Origin: Bacteroidota bacterium | GTDB lineage: Bacteria; Bacteroidota; Ignavibacteria; Ignavibacteriales; Melioribacteraceae | Length of the DNA stretch: 36,519 nucleotides | Direction of reading: 5' to 3' | Assembly (NCBI GenBank): GCA_021812705.1 | Contig: JAKAMT010000011.1 | Location: 1 to 36,519 of the forward strand | Shown: positions 7,771 through 16,285 of the stretch, piece after piece | Numbering within the stretch: the first letter of the stretch is position 1 | How the letters are laid out: each line of letters starts with the position of its first letter | Translations under genes and position numbers: made by a program | Notes under the pieces: generated by a model | The model's database searches: none | Told to the model about the DNA's origin: nothing | The model's input: only the letters and a program-made list of their open reading frames with translations

Positions 7771-8454
7771 TTACTCCATGCTATTTATTTTTTTCCATTT
7801 TTCAGTTAAAACTTTTGACTGCTCTTCTTTCCAATCTTTTATTTTTTTTTCATGACCGGACAATAAAACTTCGGGCACGGTGATTCCTTTGTATTCTGCA
7901 GGCCGAGTATAATAAGGCGCTTCAATAAATTCTCCGTCCATCAGAGAATCATTCAGAGCCGATTCACTGTCGTTTAATACGCCCGGTATGAGTCTCACTA
8001 CCGAATCAATAATAGCGAGGGCAACAATCTCTCCTCCGGTAAGAACGAAATGCCCTATGGATATTTCGTCTGTAGCGAATTTTTCGCGGACCCTGTCGTC
8101 CACTCCTTTGTAATGCCCGGCTATAATGAGAATATTCTCAACCAAAGAAAGTTTATTGGCAGTTTTCTGATCGAAGATTTTTCCTCCAGGAGTAGGAAAA
8201 ATAATGTGATCATATTTTCTTTCGCTGAGAAGTTTTTCAATACATTCAAAGAACGGTTCCGGTTTAAGAAGCATTCCCGGTCCGCCGCCAAACGGCTTGT
8301 CATCAATCTGTTTATGTTTATCGTACGCGTAATCGCGCAGATTGTGTACTACAATATCAACTTTTTTTCTATCCTGCGCTCTTTTAAGTATGCTCGTATT
8401 CAGAGGGCTCAAAAGAGAATCGGGCACAGCCGAAATAACATCAATTCTCATCAT
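7771..8454 (-). CDS. trmD: tRNA (guanine-N1)-methyltransferase
   Basis: A 227-residue SPOUT methyltransferase that makes m1G37 in tRNAs to prevent frameshifting. The trefoil-knot SAM site is visible as DKPFGGGPGMLL (about 52-63) and IGHFVLTGGEIVALAI (about 132-147). The substrate-side loop EAPYYTRPAEYKG is followed by the conserved VPEVLLSGHEKKI. The ATG at 8454 lies inside the 3' end of rimM (14-bp overlap). A second ATG follows immediately at 8451, and either could be used. The gene order rimM-trmD-rplS is conserved across bacteria. Confidence 0.97.
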   Translation of the reverse strand: MMRIDVISAVPDSLLSPLNTSILKRAQDRKKVDIVVHNLRDYAYDKHKQIDDKPFGGGPGMLLKPEPFFECIEKLLSERKYDHIIFPTPGGKIFDQKTANKLSLVENILIIAGHYKGVDDRVREKFATDEISIGHFVLTGGEIVALAIIDSVVRLIPGVLNDSESALNDSLMDGEFIEAPYYTRPAEYKGITVPEVLLSGHEKKIKDWKEEQSKVLTEKWKKINSME

Positions 8455-8959
8455 CGTATAGCAGATCGCAGTCTGTAACTAGTTCCAATCTTTTATTTAC
8501 CGGGTCGAATGATGCTATATAGTCTTTAACCGCCGGCAGCAAAATTTTTTTTCCGTCATTATCCGTTATTTCATAAACATCGTTTGCGGGATAACGAAGA
8601 ACATCTGTAACCTGTCCAATTAAATTAGAATTCCAAAAAACATCACTATTAAGGAGATCATGAATATAGAAAGTATTATCAGAGAGCTTTACGCTCTTCT
8701 CCTTACTGACAAAAACTTTTTTCCCCACCAAAATTTTCACATCTTCGGCAGAATCAAAATTTTTGAATTTAAGAGTAATACGCCCGCCAGTTTCGTTCAC
8801 ACTCTCAACGAAGAATTCTTTCTTATTGCCGAACAAATCAATAAAAACAGATTCAAGCTTAAAAAACCGTTCCGGGAAATCGGAAAATGATTCAATCAGT
8901 ACAGATCCGTTTGAACCATAAACTGCTTTAATTTCCGCAATAAGAAATAGATCATTCAC
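8441..8959 (-). CDS. rimM: Ribosome maturation factor RimM
   Basis: A 172-residue 16S rRNA-processing factor that binds ribosomal protein S19 during 30S maturation. The N-terminal RimM beta-barrel (about 1-88) starts LFLIAEIKAVYGSNG, where most homologues have G-x-I-x-x-x-h-G-L-x-G. A PRC-barrel follows (about 97-170) with IGQVTDVLRYPANDVYEI and ILLPAVKDYIASFD. The sequence is divergent but the domain order and neighbours settle the assignment. The start appears to be a GTG at 8959 with only a weak GGAT box upstream. It overlaps trmD by 14 bp and follows khpA by 12 bp. Confidence 0.92.
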   Translation of the reverse strand: MNDLFLIAEIKAVYGSNGSVLIESFSDFPERFFKLESVFIDLFGNKKEFFVESVNETGGRITLKFKNFDSAEDVKILVGKKVFVSKEKSVKLSDNTFYIHDLLNSDVFWNSNLIGQVTDVLRYPANDVYEITDNDGKKILLPAVKDYIASFDPVNKRLELVTDCDLLYDDEN

Positions 8960-8971
8960 AACTGGAATTAA

Positions 8972-9205
8972 TCAATCCAATATTTTCAAGATAGCCCGTT
9001 TGCCGTCTTTAGCTGCAATGGCAGTCAACAATGTACGCATAGCCTGGGCGGTTTTACCCTGCTTACCAATGACTTTACCTACATCATCAGGACCAACTTT
9101 AAGCGTTAGCTCAACTGTTTTTTCATCGGGAGCAGTTTCCTCAAGAGAAACATTATCCGGTGAATCGACAAGATGTTTGGCGATAAATTCAATGAAATCC
9201 TTCAT
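8972..9205 (-). CDS. khpA: KH-domain RNA-binding protein (KhpA family)
   Basis: A 77-residue single type II KH domain protein. The RNA-binding GxxG loop is GKVIGKQGKTAQAMRTLL (about 42-59). The N-terminal half (FIEFIAKHLVDSPDNV) is typical of KhpA/YlqC. KhpA acts with KhpB in post-transcriptional control in firmicutes; its role in this lineage is not known. Its position between rpsP and rimM is the conserved one. The ATG at 9205 has an AGGAATTCTC site upstream. The 87-bp gap to rpsP contains a hairpin at 9281-9302. Confidence 0.93.
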   Translation of the reverse strand: MKDFIEFIAKHLVDSPDNVSLEETAPDEKTVELTLKVGPDDVGKVIGKQGKTAQAMRTLLTAIAAKDGKRAILKILD

Positions 9206-9280
9206 GAGAATTCCTATAAGTTAGTGAACCCTTCAGAGTACATAATTAGTGGAAGTTATTCCAGAGGAATAAACCGACCC

Positions 9281-9302
9281 GGAAGTAGTACTCTATACTT
9301 CC
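9281..9302 (-). promoter_or_regulatory. Hairpin spanning the rpsP stop codon
   Basis: GGAAGTA (9281-9287) is perfectly inverted as TACTTCC (9296-9302) with an eight-base loop that contains the rpsP stop codon (9293-9295). No T-run follows on the minus strand, so it is not a standard terminator. It may be an mRNA processing or stability element, or may be chance. Confidence 0.35.
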
Positions 9303-9715
9303 CCTTCACTATCTGTTTTATCCGACTTTTCAGCCGAAGCTTTTTTCGCTTTTGCTTTTTCCAATTTTTTCTTTGATGCTGCAGCTAGATTTGCTTCTTT
9401 TAATTTTTTCCACTCTTCTAACTTGGAATTGATCTGTTCTTCGCTCAAACCCTGTTTTTTCAATTCAAGCTTTAGAATAATTCCCTGTCCGGACAGAATG
9501 TTTTTCACAGTATCTGTAGGTTGCGCGCCCACTCCCAGCCAATATATTGCGCGTTCCTCTTTAATGTCAACTGTCGCCGGTTCTGTCTTGGGATTGTATA
9601 AACCAATAGCTTCGATAAATTTACCGTCTCTTGGTGAACGTGAATCAGCCGCTACCAATTTATAGACCGGCTGTTTTTTCTTTCCCATTCTTCTCAGTCT
9701 TAACTTTACTGCCAA
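9293..9715 (-). CDS. rpsP: 30S ribosomal protein S16 with a long charged C-terminal tail
   Basis: The first 80 or so residues are a standard S16: [38 protein letters not shown] and [21 protein letters not shown] Lys/Ala/Glu-rich, probably helical tail follows to residue 140 ([20 protein letters not shown] and beyond). Tails of this kind occur in S16 of Bacteroidota-type bacteria, while the E. coli protein stops at 82. The start is the TTG at 9715, supported by AGGAG seven bases upstream and by the family N-terminus. It follows ffh by 27 bp. Confidence 0.95.
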   Translation of the reverse strand: MAVKLRLRRMGKKKQPVYKLVAADSRSPRDGKFIEAIGLYNPKTEPATVDIKEERAIYWLGVGAQPTDTVKNILSGQGIILKLELKKQGLSEEQINSKLEEWKKLKEANLAAASKKKLEKAKAKKASAEKSDKTDSEGEV

Positions 9716-9742
9716 TTTGTTGCTCCTTTTTGAATTTATAAT

Positions 9743-11071
9743 CTAATTATATCTAATATTTTTAGGTAACGAAAACTTTCCCGAATTTTTATTGAACATT
9801 TTCATCATTTGCTGCATCTGCTCAAACTGTTTTATCAGTCTGTTCACATCCTGAATTGTATTGCCGCTTCCGCGCGCAATTCTTTTTCTTCTGCTGCCGT
9901 TAAGAATCTTAGGATTCTCTCTCTCCTTCTTAGTCATAGACTGAATAATGGATTCAACTACAACCAACTGATTCTCATCTACATCGGCATTTTTAATCGC
10001 AGAACCGATGCCGGGAACCATGCCGAGCAGACTTTTAAGAGATCCCATTTTCTTAATCATTTTAATCTGCTTAAGAAAATCATCGAAATCGAATTTGTTC
10101 TCTCTGAATTTCTTTTCGAGGTCGGCAGTTTCTTGCTCGTCAAATTGCGCCTGAGCTTTCTCAACGAGAGAGATCACATCCCCCTTGCCCAGAATTCTTG
10201 AAGCCATTCTGTCAGGATGAAAAGATTCAATAGAGTCGAGTTTTTCTCCGAGGCTTACAAACTTTACAGGTCTGTCTACCACAGCCCTGATGGAGAGAAC
10301 GCAACCACCTCTTGAATCACCGTCAAGTTTTGTAAGAACAATTCCATCGAAATCCACTTTTTCGTGGAAAGCTTTTGCTGAGTTAACCGCATCCTGCCCG
10401 GTCATCGAATCTACCACAAACAGTGTTTCAGTAGGATTAACTTTAGCTTTTATTAGAGCAGCTTCATTCATCATCTCTTCATCGATGTGAAGTCTGCCTG
10501 CTGTATCAATAATTACAGTATTTAATCCGTTCTCTTTTGCGTATGCAAGAGACTCGGATGCAATGCGAACCGGATCCTTGCAGTCGTCAACAGTGAAAAC
10601 CGGAGTGCCGATTTGAGCTCCTAAAATCTGAAGCTGCTTAATAGCCGCCGGTCTGTAAACGTCTGCGGCGACTAACAGCACATTACGTTTACTGTTCGTC
10701 AACATTTTTGCGAGCTTGGCGCTGAATGTGGTCTTTCCGCATCCCTGAAGGCCGATCATCATAATTACAGTGATGCCGGACCCATTAAGACTGATTTCTG
10801 AACCTTTACCGCCTAAAAGCAGAGTCAGCTCATCATACATAATTTTTGTGATAAGCTGCCCGGGTGTTACAGAATTCAGCACTTCAGTGCCAAGCGCTTT
10901 CTCTTTTACGTCATCGACAAATTTTTTGGCGACTTTGTAATTGACGTCAGCATCTAAAAGAACACGACGAATATCCCGGAGCGTATCCGAGATATTCGAT
11001 TCGGTCAATTTACCCTGACCGGTAATTTTTTTTAGTGTCCGCTCAAGCTTTTCGGTTAAATCATCCAGCAT
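9743..11071 (-). CDS. ffh: Signal recognition particle protein Ffh (SRP54)
   Basis: A 442-residue SRP GTPase that binds signal sequences on ribosomes and delivers them to FtsY. The N domain occupies 1-90. The G domain has the P-loop GLQGCGKT (107-114), DVYRPAA (137-143), DTAGR (189-193) and TKLDGDSRGG (247-256). The methionine-rich M domain runs from about 300 with the RNA-binding GSRRKRIARGSG motif (about 393-404) and QFEQMQQMMKMF near the end. The length is typical. It starts 57 bp after atpG, without a visible terminator between them, so read-through from the ATP synthase genes is possible. Confidence 0.97.
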   Translation of the reverse strand: MLDDLTEKLERTLKKITGQGKLTESNISDTLRDIRRVLLDADVNYKVAKKFVDDVKEKALGTEVLNSVTPGQLITKIMYDELTLLLGGKGSEISLNGSGITVIMMIGLQGCGKTTFSAKLAKMLTNSKRNVLLVAADVYRPAAIKQLQILGAQIGTPVFTVDDCKDPVRIASESLAYAKENGLNTVIIDTAGRLHIDEEMMNEAALIKAKVNPTETLFVVDSMTGQDAVNSAKAFHEKVDFDGIVLTKLDGDSRGGCVLSIRAVVDRPVKFVSLGEKLDSIESFHPDRMASRILGKGDVISLVEKAQAQFDEQETADLEKKFRENKFDFDDFLKQIKMIKKMGSLKSLLGMVPGIGSAIKNADVDENQLVVVESIIQSMTKKERENPKILNGSRRKRIARGSGNTIQDVNRLIKQFEQMQQMMKMFNKNSGKFSLPKNIRYN

Positions 11072-11128
11072 CGTACACTAGCCCTAATTAAGATAATAAA
11101 AAGAGACTTCATTTCAAACGCAACATGA

Positions 11129-12016
11129 TCAAGATTCTTTAAGGGCATTTGCGCCGGACACAATTTCCAATATCTCTTTAGTGATGGAGGCCTGTCTGAC
11201 TTTATTAAAAGTGAGATTCAGCGAACGAATCAATTCTTTTGCATTCTCTGTAGCCATATCCATCGCGGTCATTCTTGCTCCCAATTCGGCAGCATAGGAA
11301 TCCAGGAGTGTAGTCCACATTTGAGCATTAAGGTGTTTCGGCAGCAGTGAATTAATAATTTTCACTTTATCAGGTTCATAAATGTAATCTGCGGCTTCCT
11401 GGGCTGTTTCTGCTCCTTTATTCTCAAACGGTTTTATCGGGAACAACTGTTCAACAATTGTCTTTTGCTGAATAACCGATCTAAATTCATTGTACACAAC
11501 TAAAATTTTGTCGAACTCTCCCGAAAGATACTTCGAAGTGAGTTCTTTAATTAATCCGGACGCAAATTCAAATTTCAAGTGGGAAAATATTCCTGGGTAG
11601 GAACCAACTACATTGTAGGGTCTTTTTGAAAAATAATCATTTCCTTTTTTACCCAGACAGTATAAATCCAAATTACCGTTTTGATAGAAAGAAGAGAATT
11701 CATCTTTGATCATTTCTTCGGTTTTGCGGATAACGTTCATATTAAAGCCGCCGCACAAACCCCTGTCTGAAGTAACTACAATCAGTGCTATTCTTTTAAT
11801 TTCTCTTTCGTTGAAAAGCGGATTACTAAAATTCTTTTCTATATTGAGAAGATGCTGAATCATTTCTGCGATCTTTTTGGAATACGGTTTAGCGCTAATA
11901 ATATTATCCTGAGCGCGGCGCAGTCTTGCTGCTGCAACCATCTTCATTGCTTTGGTAATCTGCTGGGTGCTTTTCACACCCTTGATTCTTCCTTTTATAT
12001 CGCGGAGAGTTGCCAT
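11129..12016 (-). CDS. atpG: F1 ATP synthase gamma subunit
   Basis: A 295-residue central-stalk subunit. The N-terminal helix begins ATLRDIKGRIKGVKSTQQIT followed by KAMKMVAAARLRRAQ. The C-terminal helix has the conserved RMTAMDMATENAKEL and LNLTFNKVRQASITKEILEI. DRGLCGGFN (about 85-93) is the standard internal motif. It begins five bases after the atpA stop. In many bacteria atpD and atpC follow gamma; here the next gene is ffh, so the beta and epsilon genes are encoded elsewhere. Confidence 0.97.
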   Translation of the reverse strand: MATLRDIKGRIKGVKSTQQITKAMKMVAAARLRRAQDNIISAKPYSKKIAEMIQHLLNIEKNFSNPLFNEREIKRIALIVVTSDRGLCGGFNMNVIRKTEEMIKDEFSSFYQNGNLDLYCLGKKGNDYFSKRPYNVVGSYPGIFSHLKFEFASGLIKELTSKYLSGEFDKILVVYNEFRSVIQQKTIVEQLFPIKPFENKGAETAQEAADYIYEPDKVKIINSLLPKHLNAQMWTTLLDSYAAELGARMTAMDMATENAKELIRSLNLTFNKVRQASITKEILEIVSGANALKES

Positions 12017-12021
12017 TTAAA

Positions 12022-13569
12022 TCAGTTCTTCTTAAACTTTTCTAAAAATTCTTCAACAGCTTTTTTAACCATCTGAACAGTGTCTTCTTTCATCTCTTTA
12101 GACACTCTTATATTTTCAAGAATCTGCGGATATTTTAATTCAACATACTCTGTAAATTCTCTTTCAAATCTTTTTACATCTGAAACATCTATTGATTCAA
12201 AATAATTATTTGTTCCTATGTAAACGCTCAACACCTGTTTTTCAACCGGAATCGGCGTGTACTGTCCCTGTTTTAAGAGTTCAACCAGGCGGGCACCTTT
12301 GCTAAGTGTCTTCAAGGTGGCTTTATCCAGATCGGAACCGAATTTCGCAAATGCTTCAAGCTCTCTATACTGCGCAAGATCAAGCTTCAAAGAACCTGCG
12401 ACTTTTTTCATCGCTTTTATCTGTGCGTTACCGCCTACACGCGACACCGAAATACCGACGTTGATAGCAGGGCGCACACCTGCATTGAAAAGGTTCGGTT
12501 CAAGATAGATCTGACCGTCTGTAATCGAAATAACGTTTGTTGGAATATAGGCAGATACGTCTCCCTGCTGAGTCTCAATAATCGGAAGCGCCGTAAGACT
12601 GCCTCCTCCTAACGAATCGTTCAGCTTCGATGCGCGCTCAAGCAATCTTGAATGGAGATAAAATACGTCGCCCGGATATGCTTCGCGTCCCGGAGGTCTT
12701 CTGAGCAGCAGCGAAAGTTCGCGGTAAGCAACGGCTTGCTTTGAAAGATCGTCGTAAATAACCAGCGCGTGTTTTCCGTTATCGCGGAAATATTCTCCCA
12801 ATGTTGCACCTGAATAAGGAGCAATATACTGAAGGGGTGCGGGGGTAGATGCGGAGGCGTTAACAACAGTTGTGTATTCCATCGCTCCGGATTCTTCGAG
12901 TTTGGCAACTACTTGAGCCACAGTAGAATTTTTTTGTCCGATTGCTACATAAACGCAGTAAACAGGATTAACGCCAATCTTCTTGGCTTCCTCTGTATGT
13001 GTATATTTCTGATTTATTATTGCGTCCACAGCGACGGCTGTTTTACCCGTCTGGCGGTCGCCGATAATCAATTCGCGCTGGCCTCTGCCGATCGGAATCA
13101 TAGCATCGATGGCGGTTATACCGGTCTGGAGCGGTTCCTTAACGGGCTGGCGCTGTATAATGCCCAGTGCTTTGCGTTCAATAGGCATAAATTTTTCTGA
13201 TTGGATAGTGCCTTTACCGTCCAATGGCAGACCGAGAGGGTTAACAACTCTACCGAGCAGTTTTTCGCCAACCGGAAAAGAAGCAACGCGGTTAGTTCTT
13301 TTAACCGTATCACCTTCTTTAATAAGAGTGCTTTCGCCAAAAAGAACGCAGCCTACGCTATCTTCTTCAAGGTTTAAAACCATTCCCATTACATTATTGG
13401 GAAATTCAACAAGCTCGCTGGCCATTGCCTTAGACAAACCGTAAACACGCGCAATTCCATCGCCGACCTGCAGAACGGTTCCAACCTCATAAATGTCGGT
13501 CTCGTTTTCGAAACCGGCAAGCTGCTTTCTTAATATCGCAGAAACTTCATCTGGTCTTACTTCTGCCAT
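12022..13569 (-). CDS. atpA: F1 ATP synthase alpha subunit
   Basis: A 515-residue non-catalytic nucleotide-binding subunit of F1. The N-terminal barrel (to about 95) is followed by the nucleotide domain with Walker A GDRQTGKT (170-177), the [13 protein letters not shown] segment, [17 protein letters not shown], and the signature [17 protein letters not shown]. The C-terminal helical domain ends at residue 515. All expected motifs are intact and the length is normal. It is separated from atpH by 80 bp that contain two hairpins (13590-13628), an unusually long gap for this operon. Confidence 0.98.
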   Translation of the reverse strand: MAEVRPDEVSAILRKQLAGFENETDIYEVGTVLQVGDGIARVYGLSKAMASELVEFPNNVMGMVLNLEEDSVGCVLFGESTLIKEGDTVKRTNRVASFPVGEKLLGRVVNPLGLPLDGKGTIQSEKFMPIERKALGIIQRQPVKEPLQTGITAIDAMIPIGRGQRELIIGDRQTGKTAVAVDAIINQKYTHTEEAKKIGVNPVYCVYVAIGQKNSTVAQVVAKLEESGAMEYTTVVNASASTPAPLQYIAPYSGATLGEYFRDNGKHALVIYDDLSKQAVAYRELSLLLRRPPGREAYPGDVFYLHSRLLERASKLNDSLGGGSLTALPIIETQQGDVSAYIPTNVISITDGQIYLEPNLFNAGVRPAINVGISVSRVGGNAQIKAMKKVAGSLKLDLAQYRELEAFAKFGSDLDKATLKTLSKGARLVELLKQGQYTPIPVEKQVLSVYIGTNNYFESIDVSDVKRFEREFTEYVELKYPQILENIRVSKEMKEDTVQMVKKAVEEFLEKFKKN

Positions 13570-13589
13570 TTTATATTTTCTCCCATAGG

Positions 13590-13628
13590 TCCGAAGGACT
13601 CCTTCGGAGGATCCCGATTGCCCGGGAT
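13590..13628. repeat. REP-like pair of palindromes between atpH and atpA
   Basis: TCCGAAGGA (13590-13598) is inverted at 13600-13608, and ATCCCG (13611-13616) is inverted as CGGGAT (13623-13628). The two GC-rich hairpins stand back to back in the only sizeable gap of the ATP synthase operon, just before the atpA ribosome binding region. Neither is followed by a T-run on the minus strand. The form suggests a repetitive extragenic palindrome, with effects on mRNA stability or atpA expression possible. Confidence 0.55.
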
Positions 13629-13649
13629 TTCGATTTTACTTTAATGTTT

Positions 13650-14198
13650 TTATAAATTTATTTCTTCAGAAAATTTGGCGCGCAGCAAACTCAATTGATG
13701 CTTTACTGATGCGTCATAAACTGTATCTTCAATCCTGACGACAAATCCGCCTATTATATCGGGATCGGTTTTGTAGTCCGCTGATACAAGCTTTCCGGTT
13801 TTTTTATTCAGATCCGATACCATCCTCTTCCTGAGAGTATCATCCAGATCTACCGCGCTTATTACTTTAGCTTTAACTACGCCATTCCGTTTATCTACCA
13901 GAGCAGTAAACTCTTTAAAGATATCGAATAGAATATTTTCGCGGTTTTTTTCGACAACAAAAATCATGAATCCGAGAGTATCGGCACCAACTTTATTTTT
14001 AAATATCTTTTCAAGGAGTGAAATTTTATCCGCGGATTTTACTACCGGACTTTTAAGAACAGAGCGCAGCTCGCGCGAAGCAGAGAGAGTGTTGAAAATT
14101 AATTCGGAATCTTCCGAAATCTCTTTCAGTTTCTTCTTTTCCTCTGCAAGGATCATAAGAGCTGATGCGTAACGATATGAAATCCTGTAGACACTCAT
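13650..14198 (-). CDS. atpH: F1 ATP synthase delta subunit (OSCP-like)
   Basis: A 182-residue peripheral-stalk subunit linking subunit b to the top of F1. The N-terminal helical domain opens RISYRYASALMILAEEKKKL (about 5-24), the family's YAxAL motif. The C-terminal region carries LVSADYKTDPDIIGGFVVRI and DASVKHQLSLLRAKF, equivalent to the conserved DPxLIGGxxxxxxxxxxDxS segment. The length is typical. It starts two bases past the atpF stop, so coupled translation is likely. Confidence 0.95.
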   Translation of the reverse strand: MSVYRISYRYASALMILAEEKKKLKEISEDSELIFNTLSASRELRSVLKSPVVKSADKISLLEKIFKNKVGADTLGFMIFVVEKNRENILFDIFKEFTALVDKRNGVVKAKVISAVDLDDTLRKRMVSDLNKKTGKLVSADYKTDPDIIGGFVVRIEDTVYDASVKHQLSLLRAKFSEEINL

Positions 14199-14200
14199 GA

Positions 14201-14746
14201 TTAATTTTTCAAATCATCCAAATATTTATTAACAAGTTTAATCTGACTTTCTTTATTAAGATTCTCTTTGAGAATTTTTTCGGCGGCATTCACGGCAATA
14301 TCGGCAACCTGTTCTTTGAGCTTGCTGAAAGCTTCCGCATTTTTTCTCTCAATTTCCTGAGTAGCGTCGGAGATCATTTTCTTTGCCTGATTCTTGCTTT
14401 CGTCAAGAATTTGTGCTTTCAATTTTTCTGCAAGATCTCTGCTCTGCTCAATGATCTTTTGGGCTTCCTCATCTGCTTTGGCTAAATTAGCTTTATTTTC
14501 AGCTATCAGTTTTTCGGCGTCTTTCTGAGCCTTATCAGCTTTTTCGAGAGAATCCTTAATAAAATTTTCTCTTTCGCTCAAGGAATTGAGAATAGGTTTC
14601 CAGGCAAATTTCTTCAATACAAGAAGGAGAAAAAGAAAAGTAACCACGGTCCATAAGATTACTCCCGGATTCACGTCTAAGGGACTTCCCCCTTTTTCTG
14701 CGCCTTCAGAAAATACAAGCAGCAACAAATTACTAATGATCATCAT
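14201..14746 (-). CDS. atpF: FO ATP synthase subunit b
   Basis: A 181-residue peripheral-stalk protein. One transmembrane segment lies at about 28-46 (VILWTVVTFLFLLLVLKKF), followed by the conserved W-K-P-I-L and then a long charged coiled coil to the C-terminus, rich in Lys, Glu and Ala. Two Met codons begin the frame (MM), and a short hydrophobic leader precedes the membrane segment. Only one b-type gene is present, so the stalk is probably a homodimer. Gene order atpB-E-F-H-A-G is standard. Confidence 0.95.
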   Translation of the reverse strand: MMIISNLLLLVFSEGAEKGGSPLDVNPGVILWTVVTFLFLLLVLKKFAWKPILNSLSERENFIKDSLEKADKAQKDAEKLIAENKANLAKADEEAQKIIEQSRDLAEKLKAQILDESKNQAKKMISDATQEIERKNAEAFSKLKEQVADIAVNAAEKILKENLNKESQIKLVNKYLDDLKN

Positions 14747-14787
14747 TTCTGTTTTCCTTTTCGAAAAAGAATTTTATTGCAGGTGAA

Positions 14788-15015
14788 TTACTTAAGCGCA
14801 AGAAGAATACAAATAACGAGCGCGAAAAGAGAAATACCTTCAATAAGAGCAGCGGCAATAATCATAGATGTTCTGATATCGCCTGCAGCTTCCGGCTGAC
14901 GGCCGCTTGCTTCCATAGCTGAGCTGGCTAATTTTCCGATGCCGAAAGCACCGCCGATTACTGTTAATGCAGCGCCAAAACCAGCGGCTAAATATGCAAA
15001 TCCCATTCCTTCCAT
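14788..15015 (-). CDS. atpE: FO ATP synthase subunit c
   Basis: A 75-residue proteolipid with two membrane helices joined by the polar loop ASGRQPEAAGD (36-46). The ion-binding carboxylate is E59 in AALIEGISLF. The residues that make a Na+ site (Gln in helix 1, Ser-Thr after the Glu in helix 2) are absent; Ile and Gly-Ile occupy those positions, so the ring is predicted to be H+-coupled. It lies between atpB and atpF with gaps of 30 and 41 bp, and an AAGGAG site precedes the start. Confidence 0.97.
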   Translation of the reverse strand: MEGMGFAYLAAGFGAALTVIGGAFGIGKLASSAMEASGRQPEAAGDIRTSMIIAAALIEGISLFALVICILLALK

Positions 15016-15045
15016 TTGATTACTCCTTTATTTCTGTTAATAAAA

Positions 15046-15894
15046 TTAATGTTCCTGATGTACTGCCATTCCGATAAATAAACCGGAAAGCATCGTAAAA
15101 ATGTATGCCTGCAAAAGTGCAACCAGTATTTCAAGGCAAAAGATAAATAGTGCAAATGCAACTGAAACGGGTACTACAACGTATGTATGTAAAATAAAAA
15201 TCAATCCTATCAAAGATAAAATAACAATATGCCCCGCGGTCATATTCGCGAAAAGACGAATAGCCAGAGCGAATGGTTTTGTAAATAAACCGAGCAGTTC
15301 TACCACCAACATTATGGGCAGCAGCCAGAACGGTATTCCGTGCGGTATCAATCCTTTGAAATAGCCGAACACTCCGTTCTTCATCATTCCGCCTACTTGA
15401 ATGAAGATAAATGATATTGTTGCAAGTGTGGCAGTGACAGCTATATTGCTTGTTGCAGTTGATCCGTACGGTATTAAACCCAGAAAATTACAGGTCAATA
15501 TAAAAAAGAAAACGGTGAGCAGGTAAGGAAGAAACCGCTCATATCCCTTTCCGATTGTCGGTTTAACAATTTCATCCCTTACGAATACGATGAGAACTTC
15601 CATTAGATTCGTAACCCCTTTGGGGACTAAAGATTTTTTATATGACTTCGTCATAAAGACAAGAGTCGAAACGAGTATTACAAAAGCGAGCCACATGAAG
15701 ACAACGTGCTTCGTAATCGAAATATCAAATCCAAAAAGATGAATCTCCGGAAGATGTATCACTCCGAAAGGAGCAAAGTCAAGTTCGCGCGCATCAAGAA
15801 TGTGATGCATTATCCAGCTCGTATCCTGCTTTTTTGCCGTTTCAGTCACAGTTTTTACAGTATCTGCAACGGTATTTGGATTAGTTATCCACAT
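15046..15894 (-). CDS. atpB: FO ATP synthase subunit a
   Basis: A 282-residue membrane subunit forming the proton half-channels. The essential arginine is R213 in FALAIRLFANMTAGHIV. Hydrophobic helices lie at about 64-81, 122-144, 150-170, 188-212, 220-245 and 250-278. The N-terminal 60 residues are hydrophilic and include a His-rich stretch, as in Bacteroidota/Chlorobi homologues. It begins four bases after the upstream atpI-like gene. An internal Met at residue 29 is an alternative start, but the upstream AAAGGA favours the longer form. Confidence 0.97.
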   Translation of the reverse strand: MWITNPNTVADTVKTVTETAKKQDTSWIMHHILDARELDFAPFGVIHLPEIHLFGFDISITKHVVFMWLAFVILVSTLVFMTKSYKKSLVPKGVTNLMEVLIVFVRDEIVKPTIGKGYERFLPYLLTVFFFILTCNFLGLIPYGSTATSNIAVTATLATISFIFIQVGGMMKNGVFGYFKGLIPHGIPFWLLPIMLVVELLGLFTKPFALAIRLFANMTAGHIVILSLIGLIFILHTYVVVPVSVAFALFIFCLEILVALLQAYIFTMLSGLFIGMAVHQEH

Positions 15895-15898
15895 ATTT

Positions 15899-16285
15899 TT
15901 AATTTTTTCCTTTGCGCGTTTCTATTCTGCTGCCGACTATTTTAATTTCGTACACTAAAAAGAAAGTATACCAAATAAAGAGTGTAAATATAAAGTCAAA
16001 TAGCTCAATTTTCAAGATTTTTATGCTTAAGATGACCAAAACAAGCATTATTAGAAGCCGTACCCCAATCCCGCCGATTGTGAATAAAAGGAAGATTTTG
16101 TTGGATTTTTGGATGGAAAATGAATATCCCAGAAGAAATAAGAGAAAATTGAGCAGCGCACACCCTGCTGCAGCTAGAATTGAAATACCGGTACGGTAAC
16201 CGATCAAACCCATTATGATCAAAATAAGTATGAGGGCTACGGCAGAAGCGGTAATTACAAACGCGGATCTACTTTTTTTGATCAC
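15899..16285 (-). CDS. Small membrane protein in the AtpI position of the ATP synthase operon
   Basis: A 128-residue protein with four hydrophobic segments at about 9-28, 32-53, 62-86 and 95-113 and a basic C-terminus (RIETRKGKN). The four-helix plan, size and place between atpZ and atpB fit the AtpI/uncI-type ATP synthase accessory proteins, which help c-ring assembly. The sequence shows no strong signature, so the link rests on context. It overlaps the 3' end of the atpZ-like gene by 17 bp and is four bases from atpB. Confidence 0.6.
   Translation of the reverse strand: MIKKSRSAFVITASAVALILILIIMGLIGYRTGISILAAAGCALLNFLLFLLGYSFSIQKSNKIFLLFTIGGIGVRLLIMLVLVILSIKILKIELFDFIFTLFIWYTFFLVYEIKIVGSRIETRKGKN

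Noticed and set aside
8050-8478. 142-codon plus-strand frame opposite trmD
   Set aside because: It lies antisense to a fully conserved trmD, and its composition is that of a shadow frame.
9809-10201. 130-codon plus-strand frame opposite ffh
   Set aside because: Antisense to the conserved M domain of ffh, with no support of its own.
14788-15015. Possible Na+-coupled c-ring
   Set aside because: The Gln and Ser/Thr residues of a Na+ site are replaced by Ile, Gly and Ile around E59, which points to H+ coupling.
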